From the NCBI RefSeq assembly GCF_964355755.1, contig NC_092673.1, forward strand, positions 30,817,001 through 30,881,000: 64,000 nucleotides of DNA. Reading direction: 5' to 3'. The position numbers were made by a program, and so were the translations under genes. How positions within the stretch are numbered: position 1 is the stretch's first letter; the number at the start of each line of letters is the position of its first letter. Source of the stretch: Antedon mediterranea. Taxonomy: Eukaryota > Echinodermata > Crinoidea > Comatulida > Antedonidae. Positions 35,208 through 47,355 of this stretch are shown here, piece by piece. The notes below the pieces were generated by a model that had not been told where the DNA came from, made no database searches, and was given only the letters and a program-made list of their open reading frames with translations.

Positions 35208-36862
35208 TCACTCCATATCTTCTACCGGAATCAGCAACACCAGTTCATGGCTTGGTTTAGAAAGCAGCTTGGTTGAACCATCTCGGCTCACTTTTAATTC
35301 CACCTTCCGCACCAATTTGTCACTACTTTCAAAAGTGCTTGTGACTCTTGCCATTGGCCAATTATTTCGATGAATTGCCCTTTCCTTCCTTTGGACGAGG
35401 TCGCCCTCCTTCAGACATCGTCTTACACGATGCCATTTCCTTCTACCGTGTAGAAGGGGAAGATATTCTTTCTTCCACCTGGACCAAAACGTATCGGCCA
35501 GGTATTGCACCCTCCGCCATTGCTTTCCAAATAAGTCGTTCTTGGTAAAACGGATACCAAGAGGGGCCCTCACGTGATTAGACTTTTGAGTCACAATCAT
35601 ATTTGGTGTTAGCACATCAGGAGATTGTGGATCACTTGGTATTGGCGTAAGCGGTCTTGAGTTCAGAATCACCGTAACTTCTGCCATAAGTGTCGTCATA
35701 ACCTCATGTGACAGCTGGATAGGTCCTAAGTCGGCAAACATAGAATCTAGGATGCGTCTGCATATGCCAATCATCCTTTCCCATGTTCCGCCCATATGGG
35801 AGGAATGGGGAGGATTAAACAACCACTCACAGGTATTTCTTGACTCCACAATCGGTGCTAAGTATACCAATCTCGTTACAGGCTCCCATGAAGTTTGTGC
35901 CACAGTCTGATCGAATCTGACTTACTGGTCCACGAATGGCAAGGCGTTGATGAAGCTTGACGTGTCCATAGACTCTGTAATCTCAATATGAATGGCGCGG
36001 CAAGACATACACGTAAACAGTACAGCCCAACGTTTTGCTCTCGCCATACTTCCTCTCGTTTTACGTGATGACACTATCCATGGTCCAAATACATCTAGGC
36101 CAACGTACGTAAAAAGAGGGGCCATGGACAAGCGCTCAGCTGGCAAGTCCGCCATCTTTTGACCAAGTTCCTTGCCTCTACGCTTCTTCCGGCACTTGAT
36201 ACACTTGCTAATGATACTGTCGACCCTTCGTTTCTCCGCCACAATCCAGTATCCAGCACTTCTAATAGCTCCTCGCGTAAAATGCTTTCCCTGATGTTGA
36301 CTTGTGCATGGTAATATTGAATGATTAAGTCGGACACGTGATGTGACCCTGGTATAATTATCGGGTGTGTGTCCAGCTCTGCCATCCCAGCGTTCTTAAG
36401 ACGACCGCCAACTCGGAGAAGTCCATTTCCGTCTATGAAAGGGTCCAACTTGATGAGCGCACTTGACTTAGGAAGCGAATTAGCACTCTCCAGAAACTCC
36501 AGCTCATCTGCAAATACAGCGCGTTGGGTGGCGCCTATAACAATTCGACTTGAGTCATCCAGTGTCGTAGATGATGCACATATGTGCCAACCTTTGCACC
36601 CATCTGGTTTGGTATGTCTGTGGGAAAATGAACGTGTTATAAAAACCAAGTTAGAAACTTCTCGTAAAAGTCTGAACCAATCAGAGAACCTTTGAAATCG
36701 CTCCGATCCAATCGTGGTGACTTTAGGTTTGGCCACCGTAGCGTACGTGTGAACCACTGGCCGAACTTCGGGATCTTCTTCTTGGACTGGATATTCGTCG
36801 GCTGAATTCAAGTGAAGATACTGGTTACGGAGAAACGCAGGACCAATCATCCATTCCGACAA
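35208..36862 (-). pseudogene. BEL/Pao integrase
   Basis: Three frames. The zinc-binding part has HPIIIPGSHHVSDLI and CIKCRK. The catalytic core shows YVGLDVFGPW (Asp), SDCGTNF near 35890 in another frame (Asp) and SSHMGGTWERMIG (Glu), so the DDE triad is all still encoded. The C-terminal domain (DTFWSRWKKEYLPLL, LKEGDLV) ends at 35208. Frame changes near 36240 and 35910 make it non-functional. Confidence 0.85.
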
Positions 36863-36928
36863 CGTCGGATCTGAGGCAGAAATGCCTCTCGAAGCAAGAT
36901 CGGCTGGATTTTTCCCGGATTCGATGTA

Positions 36929-38815
36929 TTACCATTGAGATGGTTGTGTGGTTCTGAGAATACGTTCTACTCTGTTGCTAACATATACATAAAATCTTCT
37001 TGTTTGATTTGAAATATATCCAAGTACCACACGGCTGTCCGAGTAAAAAACCATCCTGTCCATTTTCAGGTCTAGTTCATCTGCAATGAGCTCTGCTATG
37101 CCAGCACCTAACACTGCGGCGCACAGTTCGAGCCTCGGCACCGTTGTTGCTTGTTTGGCCTGGGTGCTAACTTCGCCTTCCCGAGAACAAAGCTTACGTA
37201 GACGTTTCCACCTTTGTCGGAAACCCGGAGATAGCTGACAGCACCGATAGCTTGGGTGGAAGCATCAACGAACGTGTGTAATTCCCGCCTGGTCGCTTCA
37301 GTAGTAGGAACAGGTGTATATGCACGAGGGATGCGCACCTCCGACAGGGTAGGTAACAAAAGCCGCCAGTTGCGCCATGTAGATAGTGTTTGCTCTGGTA
37401 AGGAATCATCCCAATTAAGTGAATTATCCCTTGTCTTGTCATCTCACGCAACAGCCGTTTACCCTCAATTAAAACTGGTGCGGCAATGCCAAAAGGGTCG
37501 TAGATGCTGTTGATTTCGGCTAATGCTCCTCGTTTGGTGAAGGGTCGCTCGACTGGACTAATCTTGAAGGTGAAGTCATCACGTTTAATGTCCCAATACA
37601 CTCCCAGTGACCTTTGAATGGGAGGTTCTTGTGATGTAAAGTCGAGATCCCGTAGATCTCCAGCGTGGTCTTCGCCTGGAAACGCATTCATCACCTCGAC
37701 GTTAGTAGATGCAATTTTGTGGAGTCTCAACTGAACGGTTAACAACATCGACTGTGTACGTTTCAACAAGTCAATGGCATCTGTTGGAGTTGGGAGGGAC
37801 TTCAGGCCATCATCAACGTAGAAACTGTGTTCCACAAACTTTCGGGCATCTTCACCAAACCTTTCTGACGCAACTTGAGTAGTTTTACGCAATCCGAATG
37901 TGGCAACAGCAGGCGACGGTGCGTTTCCAAATATATGAACCTTCATTCTGTAATCCATAATATCACTTTCCGGGTCGTTATTCCTAAACCACAGGAATCT
38001 CAAGTAATCACGATGCTCTTCCTTCACATGGAAAGAATGAAACATTTGCTCTATATCTGCCATAAAGGCGACTGTATCTTCTCGAAACCTAATTAGAACG
38101 CCGATTAGGCTGTTAACGAGGTCGGGTCCGGTTATCAGCACACTGTTTAGCGATACACCCAGATATTCAGCACTTGAGTCGAACACGACGCGGATCTTGT
38201 CCGGCTTTTTCGGGTGGTACACTCCGAAATGTGGGAGGTACCATCGTTCTTTGGGTAAGCAACCTGTAGTAACTTGCTCCGCATGACCCTTTACCAACAT
38301 AGTAGTCATAAACTGAAAATATTGCTGTTTCATCTTAGGCTTTCGTGAAAAAGACTTCAGCAAGGTACGAAACCGCTTCATCGCTTCGTGTCGGTTGTCG
38401 GGTAACGTAGGCCTTGACGAACGGAATGGAAGTGGTGCTACCCAGTTGCCTGTAACGCCTTTCACAAACCCAGATTCCATTACCTTCAAGAACTGCCTAT
38501 CTTCCGTAGAGCTACCAATCTTATTGTCATGTTTTGACAGGTTGAAGACGTCGCACCCTACATGGTCTGAATATACAGGTGGATGATGAGAAATTCCGAA
38601 GAGGTTAGTACAAGGGTTGAAACATGAAGGTCGTCCAGTAGGCATGATGTGGGTGAGAAACGTGTTAATGTTGGTGCTATGATGTGATTTCCCTACGCAG
38701 ACTTCTCCCATTACCACCCATCCGAGGTCCAATCGCTGGCCCCACTGAGCAGCATCTCGGCAATTACGCACTTCACGCACTTTATGAACTTGCGGTATGT
38801 CACGTCCCAGGAGGA
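36929..38815 (-). pseudogene. BEL/Pao reverse transcriptase and RNase H
   Basis: The long frame 37194-38780 holds the Pao-specific LGWVVMGEVCVG block, then VVFDSSAEY, FMADIEQMFHSF (first catalytic aspartate), GNAPSPAVATFGL and FYVDDGLKS (catalytic pair YVDD). RNase H follows in other frames: FVDASTQAIGAV (37290) and FYSDSRVVLGYI (37050), both with acidic residues. A frameshift near 37380 breaks the chain. The region upstream of 38815 is the integration site of the 5S-headed SINE. Confidence 0.85.
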
Positions 38816-39159
38816 TTCAATACGGCCATACTGCGTTGAAACACCGGTTCTCGTCAGATCACCGAAGTTAAGCAACGTTGGGCCCGGTTGCGTTCTGGAT
38901 GGGAAACCGTCTAGAAATCGTGGCGGGTGCTGTATATACTGGAGAGTGATGGTGTAATGGTAATATCGGACTAGCATGTGATAGGCATGGGTTCGAGGTT
39001 ATCTGTACCATACTAATTGCATCCTTAGGCAAGATGCTTTACTGTCATTGCCTAATCTGGTAGGCGCTGCACTGCTGGCTGCCGTGGGTCCGTGGAGGGC
39101 CTAATCCGAATTTCCTCACTGAGGACAAATATTAATACAAAATACAAAACAAAAAAAAT
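38816..39159 (+). mobile_element. 5S-rRNA-headed SINE with a tRNA-like second part
   Basis: 38818-38935 follows 5S rRNA closely (ggccatactgcgttgaaaca, ccggttctcgtcagatcacc, agcaacgttgggcccgg, ggcgggtgctgta), including the internal pol III promoter blocks. 38947-39005 resembles a tRNA, with an A-box-like tggtgtaatggtaatatc and a B box gggttcgaggt. A unique body and an A-rich tail (aatacaaaacaaaaaaaa) follow. It interrupts the BEL frame exactly before ILLGRDIPQVH. SINE3-type elements have 5S heads; the added tRNA-like part is notable. Confidence 0.85.
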
Positions 39160-39292
39160 GTCTGCGTCAGGGTCGAGATTCGGGATTTCCTTATCAATGG
39201 ACTTCAGATGCGGATGACATTCAGCTACCTCTGGAGTAGGTATCTCCGTCTTACAATCAGGAATGGCGTTGCATTCGATTAACTATTAACTA

Positions 39293-39821
39293 TTAACTAT
39301 TCGATTCGATGACGAGTCCAGTGAGACGACGACCAGATGTGCTTGTAACGCCCGAACAAGTCTTAAGTGTGTATGGAACTGGCGCTCCTTCGATCTTCAT
39401 CAAGTCGAACAGCTTAGACCTAGCGAGTGACCTGTTACTCTGCTCGTCCAAGACAATATAAGTGGTAATAGCCGTCTCAGGGATGCCCTTCAAATACACA
39501 CGAGCCAAACATGCGCCTTGAGCACTCTGGAGTGGTATGTGCGCTATAAAAATCTTATTATTATTATTATTATTAACATATCTTGGAACAGGACCTTGCT
39601 GTCGGCACTTTGTGGCATATCTTGGTGCACTTATTAGCGAAAACGTTGCCTTGGGCGCCTTTATCATCAGTAGGAACGTTGACTTGCTCCTCGCTTTGCT
39701 GGCTGGTTTCTGTATTCGGCTTATCTACATGCAGGGCGTCCAGGTGCCGTTTGCTACCACACAATAAACATTCGATGTCGGCTTTACACTGCCTAGCTAC
39801 GATGCGATGCACCGGAAGCAA
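39293..39821 (-). pseudogene. BEL/Pao zinc knuckle and aspartic protease, interrupted
   Basis: The frame 39573-39821 shows CKADIECLLCGSKRHLDALH. The frame from about 39510 down gives the protease with IVLDEQSNRSLARSKLF, the Pao-type active-site block in which DEQSN stands where DTG or DSG is usual, and TCSGVTSTSGRR. A short repeat at 39511-39575 is inserted between them. The protease would cut the polyprotein. Confidence 0.75.
39511..39575 (+). repeat. Short repeat ending in (TTA)n, inserted in BEL protease
   Basis: atgcgccttgagcactctgg through cgctataaaaatc followed by eight TTA units. It is the same sequence as the minus strand of 54819-54884. A possible aacat duplication flanks it (39507, 39574). 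It looks like the 3' end of a SINE or CR1-group LINE. Confidence 0.7.
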
Positions 39822-40973
39822 TACCCCAATTCTTTCAGTAGTGCTCGTTTCGCATCAGTAGACATCTTGAGGAATGCTCTACAATCACGCAACAGATGAT
39901 GAGGAGTCTTGTGAATGGGACACTTCGTCTCGACATCGACGTCGGTATCGTTGGTTTTGTCAACACCTGTCAACTTAGCCAGGATATTAGCATGGTAGGT
40001 AGCTTTGGGCGTAGTCGATCTTTTCGGGTTACTCTGTTTCCCCTGTTCCACGGCATCGGATACCATCAGGCTCTTGTCGTTTCGTTCTTTTGCCATTTCT
40101 GTAACAAACTTGGAGAAAAATGAAAATGGTGGGAATTTACCATCCGAGTCTTGCTTGTAACGGAAGGCTCGAGGACGCCACTTCTCCTGAAGATCTCGTG
40201 ACATCTTTGACACCAGAGGATTGACGCCTAGAAATGTATCTAAAATAGTCAAGTCCGGGAAGACCACCATCAATTCTTGCTTGCTGTACCATTTGTATAG
40301 CATCTCCAAACCTCCTCAGTTGCTCGTACTGACTTTTCGGTATATCTGGAAAATTAAGCAGCTTATTAATTAGAGCTGTAGTTACTATTTCGGGAGTACC
40401 ATACTTTTCTTCTAGCCGATCCCATACAATAGACAATCCCTTAGCTGGTTTGGAAATGTGGACGGCCCTTGCACTCCGTACGATCTCGGTAGATTCAGGT
40501 CCAGTATACTTTAGAATGAGGTCAATCTGTTCCGATGGCGTCACAGGAATATCCTGGATTGCGTTATGGAACGATAACTTCCATGCCCGGAAACTTTCAG
40601 GTTGGTCGTCGAAGTTTGGTATACAAGCCGTGACGAGATCCCGACGAGCGTATATACGCATCATGCCTTGAAGAAAGTCAGAAACGTCCCCCTTTGATGA
40701 GTCGAGTTTGGTTTCTCCCATAACTGCTTTTGGCTCTGCCATCTTAGGTGTCGAATGAGTCGGTTTGGTCTGGCTAGGAAGGCTTTCTAAGTATTGTTCT
40801 ACGAGACGGTTACGCTCAACTGCAGGAACACCATCCAAGGAATCGTCACTGAAGTCATCCACATTGCAGAGGTCCCAACTTGGGAAAGTCCATTTGCAGG
40901 AGATTTTGTCGTGAACCACATTCAATACATCGGGGCGTCGAAAGTCAACGCGCGGGGAATCGAAAATCAACAC
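39797..40973 (-). pseudogene. BEL/Pao gag-like region
   Basis: The frame 40137-40973 contains LPSQTKP, then the core with FRAWKLSFHNAIQD, SARAVHISKP and RLEEKYGTPE, typical of the DUF1759-like gag of Pao elements. It continues in another frame at 39797-40309 ending in a cysteine/histidine cluster (CPIHKTPHHLLRDC, YCFRC). The protein would form the particle core. A frameshift near 40300 separates the two parts. Confidence 0.8.
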
Positions 40974-41002
40974 GCGTGTCGTTTACGTCTCTTAATTAAC
41001 TA

Positions 41003-41727
41003 AATATGTTACACATACAGTATATACAATATTTACACATAAGTTGGCTTAATTTTTACATAGGTTTATACATCAGTATTTTTACATTCTAATATTTTTT
41101 TATGGACACATCCTCAGTACAAAAAATGTAAAAAATATATACTGTATTTTAACTAAAATTCAGTATATAAAACAATTTAACTTAATTACATAATGTACAA
41201 TAAACACATGATAGTATTGCCCAATAGAATTTACTCATTCTACTTCTAGGCCCTAGCTAGCTACCATTTTGAAACCCCAAAACAATCGAAATAACTATTC
41301 CGAATCCGTCTTATGCTACATTACGCGAGTTAACATATTATTTCCGATGAAAAACATTGAGTTTTATATTGTTTTATCCATACGTAATTACACTGGCATT
41401 AAAGATATAACATTAAAATGTAGGCCGTTTATGAGCTATTTCGCCGATTTCTTATTGCTGGGAAATTCCCCACCAGCGACATTGATCGATCGAGGAGTAG
41501 GCCTAGGCTAGAGGCCTAGCGTGCATGCCGGAACGGGTGGATTATTGCTATATAAATAACAAGTTTGAACAAAAGAGCTTACGAAAATCTTAGGTAAATT
41601 TTTATTAAACGTAGGCCTACTTGCTTGGCGAATCCATGCCTTTTAAATCATTTAACATGTTCGTATTATCGGATCGTACAGTAAAACCAAATAAAACACC
41701 GCCTCAACAACCTCGTGCGATGGATAC
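41003..41727. other. AT-rich stretch without recognised genes
   Basis: Repeated atacagtatata words near 41020-41150; the 41480-41640 part is rich in aggcctag. No coding features. Confidence 0.35.
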
Positions 41728-41854
41728 GGGTTGGGTAGGTTTGGCCAGTATGCGTACCTTTTTATGGCCAGCGGGCGTCCCGGATATTGCGCAATATGGC
41801 CAGCGGGCGTCCAATTATTGCGCAATATTTTTTCAATGGCAGCGTCCGCTCCGT
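41728..41854 (+). repeat. Left arm of a perfect 127-bp inverted repeat
   Basis: By eye every base equals the reverse complement of 47356-47482. Contains two ggccagcgggcgtcc units and two attgcgcaat palindromes. The outer end gggttgggtagg resembles a hAT-type CAGGGTTGG end on the other side. Confidence 0.9.
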
Positions 41855-43669
41855 GCGTGAGATACGTACAATGCGACAGAGGGCGCTATATACATTATTA
41901 ATTTTATATAATTCAATACAGCATTTGCAAGTAGGGCAAGCCTGAACTGAGGCCTCTTAAAGCCTATCTTCTGTTCAGAGCAGGCTAGCCTAAGTTAAAC
42001 TGATTTAATAAATTATACTACTGTATTTTAGGGCCTAATTAATAAAAATAATTCTTAACTTCCTTGCTTATGCCTAGTTAAACTATTATAATGTCAATCA
42101 AAAACATTTTAAATGAAAGTTCACATTTAATTTTTTTCATATTTTTTTTTCTGATGAATAATAATTAATATTAATAATAATTAATTAATAATAAATGTAA
42201 ATCATATTATATAATAAGGCCTATATAATAATATGGTGAATTATAAACATCACAGGGACAAAACAAATTCTAAACCAGACACAGACAATAAATGCAAGAA
42301 GAAGTAAAAATCAAACAATTGTTGGGGAAAAACGTATAAATGATATTATTTTAACTATCACAAAGTAACACAAAAGAAACACAACAAAGACTATATTACA
42401 TTCAAAGATTTGTTCAAATATTAATTTTTATTTTAACATTTATATACAGTAGGCCAACGAATTGATGAAAAGATCACACTAGCCGTTCAATTATTTAATT
42501 ATTGTATTTTATCCATGATGTATACAGTATTTAACCTACATAAAAATTATTAAAGAAAATTTTGCCAGATTAAGAATAATTAATTTTTAATTTTTGATTC
42601 CATTAAAAAAAAACTTGCTGTATACAAAAAACACATTTAGAATTCCAAGATTAATTACATGGAGATTTTCTGGTTATACAATATACCACAGTATTTATCA
42701 AAGGTGCTGTGTGAGAATAAAGTAAGATCAATAAAAAATATGTAAAAGGTTATAAAAGTATAAATATTTTAGGTAACAAATAAATGTAAAAATTAAATAC
42801 ATACTATAAAATGCTTTAAAGATGAAGAAAATAAATACGTAGAAATGTATTAGCTATACCATTAACACCATATTAGTATAAGATAATGTCAATTACAAGA
42901 GGCAAAGAAATCAAACACCATAAGTATTCTTTAAATAAAAAGATACATTAAGTGGATTTGGTATAAATTATTGTTAATAATTAAAATGGTTTATTATTTA
43001 TAAGTCAATGAAAAATTGTCAAAAAAAATTATAATTATGCAGTAAAAATATTCATTAAGAAAATGATAAAACCTTTATAGGTTACAATTATGTTATGTGC
43101 TAATAAAAGTGGCCCTACTAAAGAGAGAAAAATACGGAGGCTAAAATGCAAAGGCTATAATGTGATAAATTGTGATATTAAAAATATGAAAACATGTTTT
43201 ACAAAAAGAATTACAAACAGAAAATGGTAACAAGTAACAAGTTCCAAGAGGGGCTTGAAAAGAGAAGGCACGTTGACCATATGTTTTGGTTTTGTGCTGA
43301 AGATATAGAAATGTCAATAGATGTTTAGAAGATGAACGAATATCAAGTATTGTTCCCTCATTGCTGTCATTAACCTCAGGGACTAGATAGATATCAGTGG
43401 TACTATTATTCAATTTATGTATACTTTTGATAAATGATTGCTGATCCATGTTACTTACGTTTTTGGCCATTTAACAGGTATAGTCTAGCTGGAAAACTTT
43501 TTGGTAAACGATGAAACAGGCACAGCTGTAATATGAAAAAAAAAATTTAAAAAAAAATTAGTGAGTTCTTGTATTAATACAGTAGTAACAATAATAATTA
43601 TACTGACAATTACTGTAGTTGTAGACAACCCTTAGAATAGACAGGATTACAATTGTTTTCATAATCATG
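41855..43669. other. AT-rich interior of the 5.75-kb interval, mostly empty
   Basis: 41875-43130 is very AT-rich with no coding signal. At 43459-43525 on the minus strand there is an exon-like segment (T-rich tract and ttacag before it, gtaagt after it, open as LCLFHRLPKSF); it has no recognised family. Confidence 0.3.
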
Positions 43670-44720
43670 GACCTAAGCCTAAATACTAATAAAGCTAGCT
43701 ATGAGATAGGCCTTTCTAGATATGGCCTAGCCAGTCTAGTATTGTAGGCCTAGCTGGCCTACTAGTATATTAGGTTAGTACTGTAGGCCTGGCTTACTAA
43801 CTATTAATTATTAGGTTAGTACTGTAGGCCTAGCCTACTACTACTACTAGTTACTACTAGCTAGGCAAACTAGGCATAGGCTAGACTATAGCCTAGCTGT
43901 CAAGAGAGCTATGCCTTTCCCTAGCCTCTTAATTAAGAAGGGCCTCTCTTTTTAGTATAGTACTAAACTATATGGTATGGCAGACTTTTTTAAAAATAGG
44001 CCTAAGCCTAGGCCTAAATTGGGCTAGCCTAACCTAGCTAGCTAGAGGTCTACTACTACTATCTAGGTAGATAGGCCCAGCCTATATATTATTATAATAC
44101 TAATAGTAATACTGGCCTAGTTAGGCTATTCTAGCTAGGCCTAAGCTAGTAAATCCTAGGCCTAGGCAGGCCTCCTACGAGCTAGCCTAGGCTAGTCCTC
44201 CTACCTCTAGGCTAGTCTAGATACTCAGATAGTTTAGGGCCTAGGCCATACCCTAGCCACACACACAGAGAGAGTGGTAGTCTTATTTTAGATAGGCCTA
44301 TAGGCTAGGCCTAATAATAATACAAATAATGCACTAGCCTATAGCCTGGCCTTAGGCTACAAATAGTACGGGCTAGCTAGGCCTAGCCTATACCCTCCTA
44401 GTTAGTAGGGTAGGTAGGCTAGGCCTAGTAGTAGTATTACTAGCTAGGGCCTACTAGGCCTAACCTAGCCTAGCTAGAGGCATAGACTAGCCTAGGCCTA
44501 GCTCTAGCCTAGTAGTAGTAGTAGCTAGTAGGAGGCTAGCGGAGCCTAACCTAGTAGTAGGATATAGGCTAGGCCTAGCCTAGTAGTAGGCCTAGCCTAG
44601 GCTATTAGAACTCAACTTTGTTTATTAAATAATGCTACTAGCCTTTTCATTTATATTGCCTATAGTGTATGCTCCTTTGTATAGGCAAAAGTGTTTACAG
44701 TGGGCCTAGGCCTAGGTTTA
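43670..44720. repeat. Dense AGGCCTA/CTAG word cluster
   Basis: Roughly 1 kb in which aggccta, ctaggc, gctagcc and actactag words follow each other almost without gaps, without a fixed period. Similar but shorter clusters occur at 56805-56850 and 63775-63960. Confidence 0.85.
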
Positions 44721-44764
44721 AAACAATTTAAACTCTTAAAAATGAAAACCGACTCTCTCCCCCG

Positions 44765-45155
44765 CCGGCGTGTTTTTTTTTTCCAGGACGAACGTGGGCA
44801 GAATTCATGAATAATTCATTACCTTAATTATTTTCTATTATAAAGAATTGAAAGATAGCTGATCTACTTCCTAAATATACTAAACCTAACCCTCTAAATA
44901 ATCTCTCTCAACTATTAAAAAAAACATGTTCATGAAAGACCTCGAACCGAGGGCTTCAGCGTAATAGGTTAAAGCCTTTACCACTAGACCAAACATTTCG
45001 GTTGGCAAACGTTGTTTACACTAATTATTTAATCTCTCTGCATTCTTATATAGCGCCCTCTATAAAGTTCCCTATTATGTCATAATTAATCATGAATTAT
45101 TCATGATTTTTGCCCACGTTCGTCCTGGAAAAAAAAATTACGCCCCCCGCCGGCC
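44765..45155. mobile_element. 390-bp element with about 70-bp terminal inverted repeats
   Basis: tttttccaggacgaacgtgg at 44775 pairs with ccacgttcgtcctggaaaaa at 45113; pairing continues outward into the gccggc blocks and inward to catgaataattcat. There is no coding frame. A tRNA-like sequence lies in the middle. Confidence 0.75.
44936..45005 (-). other. tRNA-derived sequence inside the inverted-repeat element
   Basis: On the minus strand tggtctagtggtaaaggc fits an A box and ggttcgaggtc a B box, about 45 bases apart, with a pairing T arm (cctcggttcgagg). The acceptor stem does not close, so it is a tRNA-derived pol III unit or SINE head and not a working tRNA. Confidence 0.55.
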
Positions 45156-45211
45156 GCCGATGATCTCGCGCGGAAAATTTAAATATAACGCCCTCTGTGT
45201 CGCATTGTACG

Positions 45212-45306
45212 TACCAAAGATCGTATAGCGCCACGTAGAGTGGCGCAAGATATGGAACTGACGCTCGAAAAATGATAATTCCATGGGCAGCCATTCCGGC
45301 AAGCGG
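45212..45306. repeat. Arm of a second inverted repeat, partner at 47226-47328
   Basis: Shared in reverse: gtaccaaagat, agcgccac-x-tggcgcaaga, ccatgggcagccattccggc. Imperfect, about 80-85 percent. The word acgtacaatgcgacagaggg at 41865 is a third relative. Confidence 0.7.
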
Positions 45307-47225
45307 ATTACCCAGTAGGCAATGCGACACGCCACCAAATCAATGTAAACAAATAGGATTTACATCTACGCGATAAATAGTACGACTTTATTTTATCTTT
45401 CGCGTCAAAATGAAAGAACATCTATATAAAATTCGATTATATAAATTTACTCCATTTGATATTACAATACATATGCGTATATCACTGTCCAACCTCAAAC
45501 GGCTACAGAATAAACACTGACTGTATGGAGGACGAATTTTGTAGGCAGTCGGTTGAGGCATAGTTATAAATAGTGTCGCGGGGCGCAGCGCGATGCTACG
45601 CACTTCACGCCCAAGGTCGGCCGCGTTTGGCCTAGGCTGGGATGATGGCTTAGTTTATGTGCGAGAGAAGCATTTTTTGGAGATGAATTGTAATAATTGC
45701 TAAATATATTGTCCAAAACTGTCTTTTTAATTTTTTTTTTTTTTAAATTGATAGGCAGGGGGATGTTCTTTCCCCTGTTCGGACCCTCTCTTTCTATTTT
45801 GTGTGCTTCAGGCCTACAAATACAAAGTTATTTCATTGCAAGGGGAATTTTACTCCGATCTGCCATAACTGTAGTATACTGTACATAAATTACTAGATAC
45901 AAAAACAATTGTTACATTTTTTTAATTTCAAAAAAGTGAAAGTATTAAATATTAATTTTAAAAATTCATAATCATAATTTGTTCTTTTCCACCCACTTTT
46001 ATTAGCTCAACTTTCAATATTACAGACAGGATTAAAATGCAATAAAAATACTGAAAAATCTCACTTTATACAATATTAATAAATAATGATGGAATAATTA
46101 AATACACTCAATAAATAAATTACGAATGTATGGTTTTAGCCTTCTTAAATACAAGGAAAATTCTATTATTTTGATTTCTTGTATTACAAAAGAAGCCAAT
46201 AGGCCTAAACAACAGTACTGATAATAACTGAATTCTGGTTATTTCCTTTCACTTTAAAGTATGAGGTGTGTGAAAATAGTGAGTTTATTTGTAATCCCAT
46301 AGGATACTGCTCCTTTTCAAGAATCAAAAATATAAACTTTTATTACTATTATTACTATTGGCCTTTGTATTTAATTCTTGTGTAAAATACCACTTTGCAC
46401 TCAATCATCTATCTTCTCAATTTTACAGTATGATGACAGACATCTTTCTGAAATAGGGAAAAATATATCATTAAATTATTTGGTCACTTTTCGAACTGTT
46501 ACATAATCATTTGATTACTTATGTTATTATAGTATTTTAAAATACTATACATTTTTAAATTCAAAACAAAAGTCAATAGCCTACTATTTATTAATATTGT
46601 AAGTATTCAAAAATGTTTACATTAATTAACTAAATATTTTTCAAATAAAGATGAAGAACAAAATAAATATGAGGATCAAATTTATAATTTAAATTTATTA
46701 AATAAAAAAAAACAAACAATAACATCCTCACGATTTTTTATTTCATTACATTTAATTATTTCTGTTAATGTTATTATTAATAAAACGCTATATTGTCTTG
46801 TACATTTTTATTAAAAACTCCTAATTCCCGAACAGCTTCAGTTTTTTTCTTAATCTTCCATCCATCCAAGCCTTGTTTGATCCATCTATCAAGACGCCAA
46901 TCAATATCATTCATCCTCCCAGACTTTTTTTTATTAATCATACTAACTAAACTAGGCCTAGTATTAGGCATTAAATATGCCTAGGCCTACTACTATCTAG
47001 GCCCTAGATCGGATTGCGCAGAAACGCCTGCCTGAACTAAATTTAAACAACAATTTAATAATTTTGTTAATGTTTACTAACAAAAAAATATATATTCTAA
47101 AAACTTACCACTACAATTTACCCAATACAACACGAGAAAACTTCCCGAACAAACAATAACACGTCACACGTGGATGTGGTTCAATGGTTTATTATACACT
47201 TCCGGGGTATGTGATCGCGTAACTT
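45307..47225. other. Interior stretch without supported genes
   Basis: AT-rich. A minus-strand frame at 46777-46938 (MINKKKSGRMNDIDWRLDRW at its start) reads more protein-like than its surroundings, and a gtaagt donor-like site lies at 47103 on the same strand, but no family is recognised. Confidence 0.3.
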
Positions 47226-47355
47226 GCTTGCCGGAATGGCTGCCCATGGAATTTCACTCATGCGCAGTGTATAAGAGATAGGACTTCCCTATCTTGCGCC
47301 ACTTCGTGGCGCTATAGTATCTTTGGTACGTACTTCACACACGTCACACGTACGT

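Larger units (their letters stand above)
35200..40990 (-). mobile_element. BEL/Pao LTR retrotransposon, dead, LTRs not found
   Basis: On the minus strand the order is gag-like, zinc knuckle, aspartic protease, reverse transcriptase, RNase H, integrase, which is the BEL/Pao layout with no envelope gene. Frames change at least six times and two short elements are inserted in the protease-RT part. I looked for matching LTRs around 35060-35200 and 40990-41250 and found only a weak shared AT-rich word, so the LTRs are lost or too diverged to see. Confidence 0.9.

Noticed and set aside
38818-38935. Functional 5S rRNA gene
   Set aside because: It has several changes, is not in a 5S array, and continues into a SINE body with an A-rich tail.
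35060-41250. LTRs of the BEL/Pao element
   Set aside because: Only a short AT-rich word (aacttaattacata) is common to both flanks; not enough to call LTRs.
41621-41860. Protein-like frame shared with 47344-47541
   Set aside because: Both are readings of the same perfect 127-bp inverted repeat.
43141-43470. 109-codon minus-strand frame
   Set aside because: The second half reads like non-coding AT-rich DNA; a donor-like gtaagt directly after the fourth codon suggests that any exon ends there. Kept only as a weak finding.
44936-45005. Functional tRNA gene
   Set aside because: The acceptor stem does not pair and the anticodon arm is irregular.
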